Of a stretch of DNA of 64,000 bases, positions 29,052 to 37,649 are shown one piece after another. Below the pieces are notes generated by a model. That model made no database searches, was not told where the DNA came from, and saw nothing but the letters and a program-made list of their open reading frames with translations. Each line of letters starts with the position of its first letter. Position 1 is the stretch's first letter. The stretch covers positions 124,001 through 188,000 of the forward strand of contig JAQCBT010000005.1 in the NCBI GenBank assembly GCA_027621405.1, given 5' to 3'. The translations under genes were made by a program, and so were the position numbers. Source of the stretch: Pseudomonadota bacterium. GTDB taxonomy: Bacteria; Pseudomonadota; Gammaproteobacteria; Pseudomonadales; Pseudohongiellaceae.

Positions 29052-29388
29052 CTGGTCTCTCTTCAGGGGCACGAAATTATTACCCATTAGCAAGGCTTAG
29101 CCAACCGCTGAAAAATCAAGTTTCTTCCTTGGTTCAAACAGTTAGCAATCAGTTTTAAATACGTCACTCAGCTTGTAACAATTTTCCTGTGAAAAATGCT
29201 TCCTTTTTGCGATTAATCCTCTCTATAGTTAGCACAGGGAGAGATTCAGAATGGCAGCCAGACCACAACTGGCATGCACTAAAAATGAACGACAACACCC
29301 TCAACCCATTGCCTGCTTAACGGAGAACCTGAAGTCATAGTCAACCAGAATACTCATTAGCAGAGTACAACAGCCAGGAGACACAGCC
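29052..29388. promoter_or_regulatory. AT-rich divergent region between nagZ and the small acidic protein gene
   Basis: This 337-nt stretch holds a -10 element TATAGT at 29224-29229 on the plus strand (start near 29236) without a good -35, and the short ORF given separately. The minus strand has AT-rich sequence upstream of nagZ but no clear paired promoter boxes. Confidence 0.45.
29251..29340 (+). CDS. Possible 29-residue small ORF upstream of the acidic protein gene
   Basis: The frame ATG (29251) to TAG (29340) reads MAARPQLACTKNERQHPQPI followed by nine more residues. It has AGGGAGAG 7 nt before the ATG, better than most starts in the window, and lies 15 nt after a predicted transcription start. 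It ends 48 nt before the next gene. No family is recognised; it could be a leader peptide, a small protein, or chance. Confidence 0.35.
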   Translation: MAARPQLACTKNERQHPQPIACLTENLKS

Positions 29389-29715
29389 ATGAACACACTC
29401 ATGCCTGAGGTTTCCGCCTGGTATCAGGAAGTAATCAGCGGAAACCTGTTTGAAGTCGTAGCCATCGACGATGCCAGCGGCACTATCGAGTATCAGACGA
29501 TCGATGGAGAAGTCGGCGAGTACGAGCGAGCAAGCTGGCAGACCCTCATCATTGCTCCCGCCGAGGCGCCCGAAGACTGGCGCAGCCCTTACCAACTCAG
29601 CGCGGAAGACCAGGCCTACTCCGATCAGACATTCATTCCGGAAAATTTCTCCCATCCCTTCGCGGATATCGAGCCGGACCTGATGGACCTCGGGGACGAT
29701 TTCCAGATTCTCTAG
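29389..29715 (+). CDS. Small acidic protein of unknown function, DUF6763-like
   Basis: The 108-residue, strongly acidic protein reads LMPEVSAWYQEVISGNLFEVVAIDDASGTIEYQ, a compact domain that looks beta-rich, then an acidic tail with FADIEPDLMDLGDDFQIL. It has no signal peptide or membrane segment, so it is cytoplasmic. AGGAGA lies 7 nt before the ATG. I believe it belongs to the small gammaproteobacterial family DUF6763, but cannot verify this. The GEVGEYERASW patch suggests substrate or protein binding, not catalysis. It is 260 nt upstream of lexA on the same strand, and lexA has its own operator. Confidence 0.7.
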   Translation: MNTLMPEVSAWYQEVISGNLFEVVAIDDASGTIEYQTIDGEVGEYERASWQTLIIAPAEAPEDWRSPYQLSAEDQAYSDQTFIPENFSHPFADIEPDLMDLGDDFQIL

Positions 29716-29836
29716 CCTTCAATTCACTACCCCAGTTCCATCCCCGGCTTGCCCCGGAAAGCTGGCGGCGCCCGAAATTGGTAGTTTCTGTCTGCTCATC
29801 GAAAAGTGTTAAAGAAACCTTTGCAACGTCAGATAA

Positions 29837-29852
29837 CTGTATATAATTACAG
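29837..29852 (+). promoter_or_regulatory. LexA (SOS) box upstream of lexA
   Basis: CTGTATATAATTACAG fits the gammaproteobacterial SOS consensus CTGT-N8-ACAG perfectly at both ends. It is 122 nt before the lexA ATG, so LexA should repress its own transcription. It is the only such box I saw in the window. Confidence 0.93.
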
Positions 29853-29974
29853 GTATCACTCGTCAGGTACCTGGCGCGGGCTATTCGGGACAGCATCGGG
29901 CCTGGCAGAAACAGAGCCGGCTGCCCTGCCCTGAATAGCACCAGCAAGCCGGGATCCTATACAGAGACAGGGCT

Positions 29975-30583
29975 ATGAACAAACTCACTACACGTCAGGA
30001 ACAGATTCTCGACTACATCAAGAGCTACATGCAGGAAACCGGCTTTCCGCCAACCCGCTCTGAGATCGCCGAAGAGATGGGCTTCAAGTCGCCCAACGCC
30101 GCAGAGGAACACCTGCGGGCGCTAGCGCGCAAGGGCGCGATCGAGATGTTGCCCGGTACCTCACGGGGCATCAAGCTGCCCATCAATGAGCAGTTGGGAT
30201 TACCGATCATCGGCCAGGTGGCTGCCGGAAGCCCTATCCTTGCCGAGGAATCCATCGACTCTTACTGCGAGATACCTCCAGACATGTTCAGCCCCGCTGC
30301 CGACTATCTGTTGACGGTCAAGGGTACCAGCATGGTGGACATCGGCATTTACGAGGATGACCTGCTGGCCGTGCACAAGACAGACCGAGCCAACAATGGC
30401 GACATAGTTGTGGCCCGTATCGAAGATGAGGTCACTGTGAAGCGGCTGGAGACGGGTCGTAGCAAGTACAAGCTACGACTGATTGCAGAAAACCCAGACT
30501 TCGAACCCATCGAAGTAGACCTGCGCAACCAGCAATTCAGTATCGAGGGTATCAGTGTCGGAGTGATCCGGCGAAATATCTAG
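29975..30583 (+). CDS. lexA: SOS response repressor LexA
   Basis: LexA represses SOS genes and cleaves itself when RecA filaments form. The 202-residue product is the same length as E. coli LexA: winged helix DNA-binding domain (1-66, [16 protein letters not shown] recognition helix), cleavage site A84-G85 (QVAAGSP), and the catalytic pair S119 (KGTSM) and K156 (TVKRL). All key residues are present, so it is functional by sequence. The neighbouring gene downstream is topA on the other strand; the sulA gene that follows lexA in Pseudomonas is missing here. Confidence 0.97.
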   Translation: MNKLTTRQEQILDYIKSYMQETGFPPTRSEIAEEMGFKSPNAAEEHLRALARKGAIEMLPGTSRGIKLPINEQLGLPIIGQVAAGSPILAEESIDSYCEIPPDMFSPAADYLLTVKGTSMVDIGIYEDDLLAVHKTDRANNGDIVVARIEDEVTVKRLETGRSKYKLRLIAENPDFEPIEVDLRNQQFSIEGISVGVIRRNI

Positions 30584-30643
30584 CCGGCATTGGACATTGT
30601 GGTGGCGACGCAGTCTGGCGTGAGTATGTGTGATGCCTGACCC

Positions 30644-30688
30644 CGTAGCTAACAGGAAAATCTTTGGGACAGGAACGTAGCTAACAGG
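30644..30688 (+). repeat. Direct repeat CGTAGCTAACAGG downstream of lexA
   Basis: The 13-nt sequence occurs at 30644-30656 and again at 30676-30688, in the 224-nt stretch between the lexA and topA stops. No gene is seen in this stretch. The role is unknown. Confidence 0.5.
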
Positions 30689-30781
30689 GTTTGATCGGTA
30701 CGAGCAGGTTCAATTGAATCGAACTTGAGTCGGATCGAGCCTGAGCCCGAAGCGCAAGGCCATAATAAACAAGGCCACAAT

Positions 30782-30814
30782 AAAAAAGGAGCCAGGTTAA
30801 AGCAAACCTAGCTC
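30782..30814 (-). terminator. Rho-independent terminator of topA
   Basis: On the minus strand AGC-T-AGGTT pairs with AACCT-G-GCT (one G-U pair) and is followed by CC and six T. The stem overlaps the topA stop codon, so termination is immediate. Confidence 0.75.
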
Positions 30815-33486
30815 TTCTTCTTTGTTGCCTTCTTCTTCGCCTTTTTCTTGGCGGGCTTCTTCTCGGGCTGCGTGATTTCCCACTTGCCGTCGTTATAGTA
30901 GGCTTTCCAGCCAGTAGCCTTCTTGTCTACCTCAGTCTGTACGTATTGCTCCTTGGTCTTGCGGCTATAGCGCACCATGGCCTTGTTGCCTTCATCGTCC
31001 TCTGTGGGCGCGCTGAAGAGAAATTCGTACTTCGGATCGATCTCGTCCTTGTGAGCAAGCAATTCCTCTACCAGTGGTGCCCTCGTCTCCCGATTCTTCG
31101 GGAATTGACTGGCTGCCAGGAACAGGCCGGACGCGCCATCACGCAGGATATAGTGGTCATCCACCGTCTCGCAGGCAAGCTCTGGCATGGGCACCGGATC
31201 CATCTTTGGTGGTGCAGGCTGACCGTTGCGCAGTAGCTTGCGCGTATTCTTGCAGGACTCACTGGTGCAGCCGAAGTATTTACCGAAGCGACCCGTCTTG
31301 AGTTGCATGTCGGACCCACACTTGTCGCATTCGATCAAGGGACCATCATAACCGCGGATCTTGAATTGCCCTTCTTCCACTTCGTACCCTGCACAATCGG
31401 GATTACGACCACAGACATGGAGCTTGCGACCTTCATCGATGAGGTAGGAGTCCATGGCGGTGTTGCAGATGGCGCAGCGTCGCTTGTGACGCAGCTGTAT
31501 ATTTTCCTGCTCTTCGGCCTCTTCGGCACTGTCCGTGCGAATCGCTTCCTCACCCGGAGTCAGGTTGATCGTGCTCTTGCAACGTTCTTTCGGCGGCAGG
31601 GAATAGCCTGAACAGCCCAGGAACACACCAGTCGATGCGGTGCGTATCTGCATATGACGGCCACACTTGGGACACTTGATGTCTGTGTCTGTGGGATTAT
31701 TCTCACGCATGCCACCATCGGCGGCTTCCGCAGCGGCCAGCTGACTGGTGAAGCTCTCGTAGAAATCATCCAGCAGCTTCTTCCAGTTCGTGCTGCCTTC
31801 GGCGACCTCGTCCAGGGAATCTTCCATCTTGGCCGTGAAATCGTAGTCCATGAGATCGCTGAAGCTCTCGATGAGTCGCTCGGCGACGATGTCTCCCATC
31901 TTCAGGGCATAGAAACGCTTGTTCTCGACCTTTACGTAACCGCGATCCTGGATTGTGGATATGATAGAGGCATAGGTTGAGGGTCGACCGATGTCCCGCT
32001 TCTCCAGTTCCTTGACCAGGCTCGCCTCGGTAAACCTTGGGGGTGGCTTGGTAAAGTTCTGGAACGGATCCAGCTTGTCCAACCGCAACTTCTCGCCAAC
32101 CTCTACCTCTGGCAATACCACGTCTTCCTCTTTTGAAGGCATAACCCTGAGATAACCGTCGAACTGCATGATGCGACCTTTGGTACGCAACTCGAATCTG
32201 TCGGCGGCAATGGTGATGCTGCTGCTCAGGTAACGGGCGGGTGGCATCTGGCAGGCCACGAAGAATTTCCAGATCAGGTCATAGAGGCGAATGGCATCCT
32301 GCTCCATGCCCATGAGCTTGTTAGGCATCATCTTCACGTCACTGGGGCGAATAGCCTCGTGCGCTTCCTGTGCTCCCTCTTTCGAGCTGTATTGCAGGGG
32401 CTTCTCGGGCAGGTACTCCTTGCCGAACTTTTTCTCGATGTAGTCTCGACACATGGCAATGGAGTCATTGCTCAGGTGGGTGGAATCCGTACGCATATAG
32501 GTAATGTAGCCGGCCTCATACAGCCGCTGGGCCATGAGCATGGTCTTCTTGACCCCAAAGCCAAGCCGGGTGCTGGCGGCCTGTTGCAGTGTAGACGTAA
32601 TCAGTGGCGGTCTCGGCTTTGACGAGGTTGGCCGGTCTTCGCGCTTCGACACCTTGTACTCGGCGGCATTGAGAATGGCCAGCGCGGCATCAGTGGCTTG
32701 CTTGCTGGTTGGGCGGAAGTTCTCACCGTCTTCCCGAACTACCTGGCAACGTAATTTCGCATTCTTGTCGGTGGCGAGATCGCCATACACTTCCCAGAAT
32801 TCTTCGGGAATAAATGCCCGGATCTCCTGCTCGCGCTCAACCACCAGGCGTACCGCAACCGATTGCACTCGCCCGGCAGACAGGCCACGGGCTACCTTGG
32901 CCCACAACAAGGGCGAGACCATGAACCCCACGATGCGATCAAGGAAACGCCGCGCCTGCTGGGCTTCTACATAGCGCATGTCCAGTTCACCGGGTTCAGA
33001 GAAGGCCTCGGTGATGGCACGCTTGGTGATCTCATTGAATACAACCCGCTTGTAGCGATCGGGATCACCGCCAATAGCCTCCTTCAGATGCCAGGCAATG
33101 GCCTCTCCTTCGCGGTCAAGGTCGGTGGCGAGATAGATATTGTCAGCATCCTTTGCGAGCTTCTTCAGCTCGGCGACGACTTTTTCCTTGCCAGGCAGAA
33201 TCTGGTAGTTGGCCTTCCACGCATGATCCGGGTCGATACCCATGCGGGTAACCAGTTGCTCCTTGGCCTTCTTCTCTTTATAGGCAATCTTTTCTTCCGG
33301 CTTCATCTTGCGGGTGCGTGCTGCCGCCGCCGCCCTGGCCTTGGTGTCGATAGGCTTCTTGTTGCCGCTGGTAGGCAGATCGCGGATGTGTCCGACGCTG
33401 GATTTCACCACGAACTCGGGGCCGAGATACTTGTTTATGGTCTTTGCCTTCGCGGGAGACTCGACGATTACCAGTGATTTGGACAT
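30808..33486 (-). CDS. topA: DNA topoisomerase I
   Basis: TopA relaxes negative supercoils by single-strand passage. The 892-residue protein has an N-terminal TOPRIM domain ([18 protein letters not shown] at about 4-21; [13 protein letters not shown] near 123), the catalytic Tyr in [13 protein letters not shown] near 330, then three C-terminal zinc-binding units ([33 protein letters not shown]), and a lysine-rich tail ([17 protein letters not shown]) that should bind DNA. The [19 protein letters not shown] stretch after the first strand is an insertion typical of pseudomonad-type TopA. It has its own promoter and terminator. Confidence 0.97.
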   Translation of the reverse strand: MSKSLVIVESPAKAKTINKYLGPEFVVKSSVGHIRDLPTSGNKKPIDTKARAAAAARTRKMKPEEKIAYKEKKAKEQLVTRMGIDPDHAWKANYQILPGKEKVVAELKKLAKDADNIYLATDLDREGEAIAWHLKEAIGGDPDRYKRVVFNEITKRAITEAFSEPGELDMRYVEAQQARRFLDRIVGFMVSPLLWAKVARGLSAGRVQSVAVRLVVEREQEIRAFIPEEFWEVYGDLATDKNAKLRCQVVREDGENFRPTSKQATDAALAILNAAEYKVSKREDRPTSSKPRPPLITSTLQQAASTRLGFGVKKTMLMAQRLYEAGYITYMRTDSTHLSNDSIAMCRDYIEKKFGKEYLPEKPLQYSSKEGAQEAHEAIRPSDVKMMPNKLMGMEQDAIRLYDLIWKFFVACQMPPARYLSSSITIAADRFELRTKGRIMQFDGYLRVMPSKEEDVVLPEVEVGEKLRLDKLDPFQNFTKPPPRFTEASLVKELEKRDIGRPSTYASIISTIQDRGYVKVENKRFYALKMGDIVAERLIESFSDLMDYDFTAKMEDSLDEVAEGSTNWKKLLDDFYESFTSQLAAAEAADGGMRENNPTDTDIKCPKCGRHMQIRTASTGVFLGCSGYSLPPKERCKSTINLTPGEEAIRTDSAEEAEEQENIQLRHKRRCAICNTAMDSYLIDEGRKLHVCGRNPDCAGYEVEEGQFKIRGYDGPLIECDKCGSDMQLKTGRFGKYFGCTSESCKNTRKLLRNGQPAPPKMDPVPMPELACETVDDHYILRDGASGLFLAASQFPKNRETRAPLVEELLAHKDEIDPKYEFLFSAPTEDDEGNKAMVRYSRKTKEQYVQTEVDKKATGWKAYYNDGKWEITQPEKKPAKKKAKKKATKKKS

Positions 33487-33526
33487 TCTTACCTACTGAC
33501 TGACCTGCATAAAATGACTGTTGGTG

Positions 33527-33581
33527 GCTGCCCGGGTAGCGGGCAGCGCACATATATAAGGGCAAGATTGCCAGCGGTCAA
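33527..33581 (-). promoter_or_regulatory. topA promoter and 5'-end hairpin
   Basis: On the minus strand TTGACC (33581-33576), 17 nt and TATATA (33558-33553) form a good sigma-70 promoter. The start would be near 33546, so the transcript begins inside or at the edge of the eight-pair hairpin GCTGCCCG/CGGGCAGC (33547-33527) with a five-base loop. A 5'-terminal hairpin is known to slow RNase E-type decay. Confidence 0.6.
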
Positions 33582-33719
33582 GCCCGGCTTCACCAGACCC
33601 GCAGCCATACCTTGCCGTGGGGCACCCCTGCAAGCCAGAGAATATGCGGCCTGTAGAGGGGTTTCTCTAGAGTTTAGGCAGTGCTCAAAAGTTTTTCCAA
33701 GAATTGGCGGATCGAATAC

Positions 33720-33868
33720 AAAAAAGAAATCCGTTCCCGGTTGCACTTCCGTGAAACCGGGAAAAGCTTTGAGTTCTGAATTTTGATCGAGGTGCCACTA
33801 ATAAGTGCCAAGTGTCACCGATTAGGGCTTTCTGGAAATAGCGGGCAGTGCTTGTTATGACTGCCCGC
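33720..33868 (-). terminator. ilvE 3' region: terminator preceded by two hairpins
   Basis: Downstream of ilvE on the minus strand come three stems. ACTGCCCGC/GCGGGCAGT (33868-33841) is perfect over nine pairs, and GGTGaCACT/AGTGgCACC (33819-33791) pairs at eight of nine positions. The last, CCCGGTT/AACCGGG (33761-33736), has an inner CAC-GGAA-GTG stem-loop (a GNRA tetraloop), and UUUCUUUUUU follows it, so it is the likely terminator. The rest of 33582-33719 shows nothing further. Confidence 0.6.
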
Positions 33869-33882
33869 AGAGAGCCTACGCG

Positions 33883-34929
33883 CTAGATTTCAACTTCGTG
33901 CAACCAGCCGAATCTGTCTTCGCGGTCACCTTTCTGCAATTCGACAAGACTGTCGTAGACCTTCTGCATTACCGGCCCCACGGTCTTTCCGTCCTTGTGA
34001 ATCACGTGCCATTCGTCATCGAAATAGATTCTTCCCACAGGCGACAATACCGCTGCCGTTCCGCAGGCACCCATTTCCTCGAACTGGTCGATCTCGGTAC
34101 GCAGTTCGATTGGTCGTTCTTCCGTCTTCATGCCCAGTTCAGTGCGAGCGATCTCCATGATGGAGCGACGGGTGATACTTGGCAGGATGGCCCGGGAAGC
34201 CGGGGTGACCAGTGTGCCGTCCTTCATCACGATGATGATATTGGCCGACCCTGCCTCGTCGATGAAACGACCTTCTGCAGAATCCAGATACAGGGCCTCA
34301 TTGGCGCCCAATTCCTGCGCCTTGCGAGTTGCCAGTAATCCGCCTGCGTAGTTCGCACCCACCTTGAAACTGCCGGTGCCTTTCGGTGCAGCCCGGTCCA
34401 TACCAGAGACTGCGAGGCTGATAACCGCCAGTCCTGCTTCTTTATAGTAGGGTCCTACCGGTGATACAAACACCCGAAACTCGAACTGACGGGCCGGCTT
34501 GAGGCCCAGATTCTCGCCGACACCGATCAACATGGGTCGGATATACAGCGAGGCGCCCGAGCCATAGGGAGGTATCCAGGCATAATTTGCCCGCACTGCC
34601 TCTTCGACGCCACGCATGAACAGCTCGCGAGGCACTTCCGGCATGAGCAACCGGGTTGCAGCATCGTTCATGCGCTGGCTGTTGAGATCTGGTCGGAATA
34701 ACAGGATTCGGCCATCTTCAGCCGTCTGCGCCTTCATGCCTTCGAAACATTGCTGGGCATAGTGCAGTGCTGGCGCACCCTCGTGCACTGCAATATGATC
34801 ATCGCTCACCAGCGCGCCTTCACCCCATTCTCCATCGCGATGAATCGCGGAGAATCGAAAATCCGTTTTTACATACTGGAATCCGAGTTCGGACCAGTTG
34901 AGTTCTTTCTTGCTGACTTTGGCGTCCAA
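33883..34929 (-). CDS. ilvE: Branched-chain amino acid aminotransferase
   Basis: IlvE transaminates the keto acids of leucine, isoleucine and valine using PLP. The protein is of the long class (type II, about 350 residues), with the PLP lysine in GSFKVGANYAGG (near 200). DLNSQRMNDAATRL is also typical of this class. The open frame starts at a TTG at 34935, but AGGA lies 7 nt before a second TTG at 34929, giving 348 residues; no ATG is available. The gene is divergent from tatD. It is not in a biosynthetic operon, which is common for this type. Confidence 0.93.
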   Translation of the reverse strand: MDAKVSKKELNWSELGFQYVKTDFRFSAIHRDGEWGEGALVSDDHIAVHEGAPALHYAQQCFEGMKAQTAEDGRILLFRPDLNSQRMNDAATRLLMPEVPRELFMRGVEEAVRANYAWIPPYGSGASLYIRPMLIGVGENLGLKPARQFEFRVFVSPVGPYYKEAGLAVISLAVSGMDRAAPKGTGSFKVGANYAGGLLATRKAQELGANEALYLDSAEGRFIDEAGSANIIIVMKDGTLVTPASRAILPSITRRSIMEIARTELGMKTEERPIELRTEIDQFEEMGACGTAAVLSPVGRIYFDDEWHVIHKDGKTVGPVMQKVYDSLVELQKGDREDRFGWLHEVEI

Positions 34930-35064
34930 TTTCAAATCCTGCGTCTTGTTTGAAGCGGCCGTTATTATCGGACAAGTCCTGAAGAATAACCAGATGGTGG
35001 GAACTGGCCCTCCCCCGGAGCTTCAGTTAGACTCACGCCCTTTTCCATACCCCGCAGCAGCTTC

Positions 35065-35856
35065 ATGGACCTCATCGATATTGGCGCAAATCTTACTCAC
35101 GAGTCATTCCAGCATGACTTCGAGGAAGTAATCGAGACATCGCGCGATGCAGGCATCGTTCATATTATCCTCACCGGCACCGATCTCCCCACCAGTGAAG
35201 CGGCACGCAACATGGCAATTGAGCGGCCCGGATTCTTCAGCAGCACGGTTGGCTTCCATCCACACATCGCGAAAGACGTCAGCAATACCGACCTCGAGGC
35301 CCAGGCAGTCCTGGCCAGGGCGCCGGAAGTCGTAGCCATCGGCGAGACCGGTCTCGACTACAACCGTAACTTCTCCCCCGCCGCCGACCAGCTTCGGGTC
35401 TTCGAACGGCAAATGGATCTGGCGGTGGAAACCCGCAAGCCGGTATTCCTGCACCAGAGGGACGCACACGAGGATTTTGTAAGAATACTGCGCAAGTATC
35501 GCCCCCAACTTAGCGGCGGGGTTGTGCACTGCTTTACCGATTCCGCGCAGGCGCTGGAAGATTATCTGGAACTGGACATGTACATTGGTATAACGGGGTG
35601 GATCTGCGATGAGAGACGAGGGCTGGAGTTGCAGGCCCTGGTCAAGCGGATACCGGACGATCGACTGCTGATCGAGACCGACGCACCCTACCTGCTGCCC
35701 CGCAGCCTCGAGCCGAAACCGAAAAACCGACGTAATGAACCGCGCTTTTTGACCGAAGTATTAAGGGTAGTAGCCCGATGCCGCGAGCAACCGCAAACAG
35801 AGGTAGCCCGCCACAGTTGCCAGAATAGCCGTCAGCTATTCGGGATTGGGAACTAG
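35065..35856 (+). CDS. tatD: TatD-family DNase/metal-dependent hydrolase
   Basis: TatD proteins are TIM-barrel, metal-dependent 3'-5' DNases or related hydrolases. The 263-residue product begins MDLIDIGANLTHESFQHD and contains VGFHPH (near 60), GETGLDYNRNFS (near 95) and ETDAPYLLPRSL (near 205), the metal-binding signatures of the family. The RRNEPRFLTEVLRVVA end is also characteristic of TatD proper. It stands alone and may be transcribed with the M15 peptidase gene, though a promoter lies between them. Confidence 0.92.
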   Translation: MDLIDIGANLTHESFQHDFEEVIETSRDAGIVHIILTGTDLPTSEAARNMAIERPGFFSSTVGFHPHIAKDVSNTDLEAQAVLARAPEVVAIGETGLDYNRNFSPAADQLRVFERQMDLAVETRKPVFLHQRDAHEDFVRILRKYRPQLSGGVVHCFTDSAQALEDYLELDMYIGITGWICDERRGLELQALVKRIPDDRLLIETDAPYLLPRSLEPKPKNRRNEPRFLTEVLRVVARCREQPQTEVARHSCQNSRQLFGIGN

Positions 35857-35881
35857 CGCCCGTTGCCGAATTTTCGGCGGG

Positions 35882-35909
35882 TATACTTTTCAGAGAATTT
35901 TGCTATATT
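35882..35909 (+). promoter_or_regulatory. Promoter candidate before the M15-type peptidase gene
   Basis: TATACT (35882-35887), 16 nt, and TATATT (35904-35909) preceded by TGC, an extended -10. Just upstream, CCCGTTG and CGGCGGG (about 35860-35882) can pair and may end the tatD message. Confidence 0.4.
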
Positions 35910-36013
35910 TTATAACCACTTGAACGGGGTCTTGGGAGTTTTCCCTTACCAGCTCCTGAGTACAGGAACAGGAAGGGTCTGTCTCGCAGGCAGCTGTCTC
36001 GGCGGAGAATCTG

Positions 36014-37063
36014 TTGGATAAGCGCGCTTTTCTTGAAGGCTTTTTTACCGCTAGCACGGTGGCGCTGGGTGGCCACTTCATGTGGCGTCGCCTGCAGAAT
36101 CCCGATTCCCTCATCATAAGCAGCAATCCACCGCTGGCCAGCGACCCACTACTGCCGCAAACGGGCCAGCCCGCGCCGCCCGGTTTCAGCTTCACCCCGC
36201 TGGAAATCGAATCCGCGCAGCCACAGCAGGGCCTGCCGATACCGGCTCCCACACTGGAACCCGGTCCAGCCAGGACACAGGACCCTGCTCCCCGGACAGC
36301 AGAGTCCGGCGAAGACGGCTTCAACATCGCACAGCTGTCAGACAGGCAGGTGGATGAGTACCTGCGCAAGATTCGCAACTTCGATGCCATCTTTGCCAGC
36401 GACATCTACCTCGACCCCAAGTACGAGCAGGTGCTGCTGAAAACGACTCGCCACCTGGCCCGGGTTGAATCCTATATTGGTCATGGCAACTTCAACCTGA
36501 TGAGTTTCGATGAGATGCTGCAGAGTGGCCGGAACTTCTCCCGCATCGGCGCATTCGCCGCAGACGAGCTGAATTTCCTGGAAGAGATATTCTTCGCCAA
36601 TCCGCACCGCTACGGCTTCTTCGGCAAGAAGATCAGCCTGGAGATCACCGATGCGATTCCAAAGAAGGATGTAGCAAAGATTCCTGACTCCGGCCATTTC
36701 CTGCTCAGGGGTGAATCCCTGAACCTGTACGAGAAGATGAAGGCCGATGTGGGTCAGATCATCCTCACCTCTGGCGTGCGCAGCAACGTCAAGCAGATGC
36801 ACCTGTTCCTGGCCAAGACCATTGAAGCCAATGGCAACCTGTCACGCGCATCCCGCTCCCTGGCGCCGCCGGGTCATTCCTATCATGGCGTGGGTGATTT
36901 CGACATCGGCAAGATAGGGTTCGGCGAGCGTAACTTCACCGCCGACTTTTCCAGCACCGAGGAATACAAGAAGATTGCCCGTCTGGGCTACGTGGATATC
37001 CGTTATCCTACGGATAATCTATTCGGGGTTCGCTTCGAGCCCTGGCATATCAAAATAGGCTAG
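36014..37063 (+). CDS. M15-type D-alanyl-D-alanine carboxypeptidase, membrane-anchored
   Basis: The 349-residue product starts at a TTG with GGAG 7 nt before it (MDKRAFLEGFFTAS), because no upstream ATG suits. A hydrophobic anchor (about 8-25) precedes a Pro-rich linker to residue 110. The C-terminal part has the zinc ligands of M15: SYHGVGDFD (His291, Asp297) and EPWH (His345), with SGVRSNVKQ as the substrate-side helix. Such enzymes trim peptidoglycan side chains in the periplasm. The middle region (about 115-235) is not one I recognise. The 3' end overlaps the glutaredoxin gene on the other strand by 14 nt. Confidence 0.8.
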   Translation: MDKRAFLEGFFTASTVALGGHFMWRRLQNPDSLIISSNPPLASDPLLPQTGQPAPPGFSFTPLEIESAQPQQGLPIPAPTLEPGPARTQDPAPRTAESGEDGFNIAQLSDRQVDEYLRKIRNFDAIFASDIYLDPKYEQVLLKTTRHLARVESYIGHGNFNLMSFDEMLQSGRNFSRIGAFAADELNFLEEIFFANPHRYGFFGKKISLEITDAIPKKDVAKIPDSGHFLLRGESLNLYEKMKADVGQIILTSGVRSNVKQMHLFLAKTIEANGNLSRASRSLAPPGHSYHGVGDFDIGKIGFGERNFTADFSSTEEYKKIARLGYVDIRYPTDNLFGVRFEPWHIKIG

Positions 37064-37283
37064 CCAGCTGCTCCCTATCGAAGGGCCAACCGAGCTCTTC
37101 CCCGCTCTCCTCGCTCTTCACAACCGGGATGCGAACGCCATATAGCTCGAACAGGAAGGAATCGTCCGCAATGTCGATGGCCTCGATTTCAAGGGCACGG
37201 GTTGCCCTGAGTTCGTTCAACATCTCGGCTGCCTGCTCACACAGATGGCAACCGGCGGTGGTATAGAAAAGGAGTCTTGGCAC
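37050..37283 (-). CDS. Glutaredoxin-like small protein
   Basis: The 77-residue protein has a CHLC active site at 12-15 in the opening MPRLLFYTTAGCHLCEQA, followed by the IEAIDIADD strand and the VRIPVVKSEE cis-proline (TP/IP) region of the thioredoxin fold. This is the short DUF836/glutaredoxin-family type found in Gammaproteobacteria, which probably reduces disulfides in the cytoplasm. The start is a GTG at 37283. It is the last gene of gdhB-DUF2835-glutaredoxin, though 135 nt away from the middle one. Confidence 0.85.
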   Translation of the reverse strand: MPRLLFYTTAGCHLCEQAAEMLNELRATRALEIEAIDIADDSFLFELYGVRIPVVKSEESGEELGWPFDREQLASLF

Positions 37284-37418
37284 TTCTTGTTATCTGCTGC
37301 CTGTTGTCTGCTTACCAGTCTGCTACTTGATCGACAAGTTGCTCCGTTGACCGCGAGAAGCGAATCGCCCTCGCGGAACGTATTCTAGCAGAAACTCAGT
37401 CAGTGAATCCTCCCAGCT

Positions 37419-37649
37419 TCAGGATACACGGTTCACTGAAATCAGCTTGTTGGCCTGATCGAAGTGCAGGTCGAACACGCCATGCACCCCATCATGGGTC
37501 ACAAAGCCCCGCAGGGCTGCAGCCGGAAATTGCACGCTCAGCCCGCCCTGTGCGGTAGCGTAGACCGAGCGCGCAGTGCCGGCGTAGAGCGCCACATAGC
37601 GCTCAGCCGGTATTTCGAGAGAGACACGCACCGATGCCATGTCAGCCAT
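37419..37649 (-). CDS. DUF2835 family protein
   Basis: The 76-residue protein belongs to the small beta-rich DUF2835 family: VSLEIPAERYVALYAGTARSVYATAQGGLSVQF and then GRVHGVFDLHFD-type sequence. It has no known function. Its ATG overlaps the end of gdhB by 8 nt; an internal Met at residue 4 is an equal start. This position next to gdhB is common, so it may be expressed with it. Confidence 0.85.
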   Translation of the reverse strand: MADMASVRVSLEIPAERYVALYAGTARSVYATAQGGLSVQFPAAALRGFVTHDGVHGVFDLHFDQANKLISVNRVS

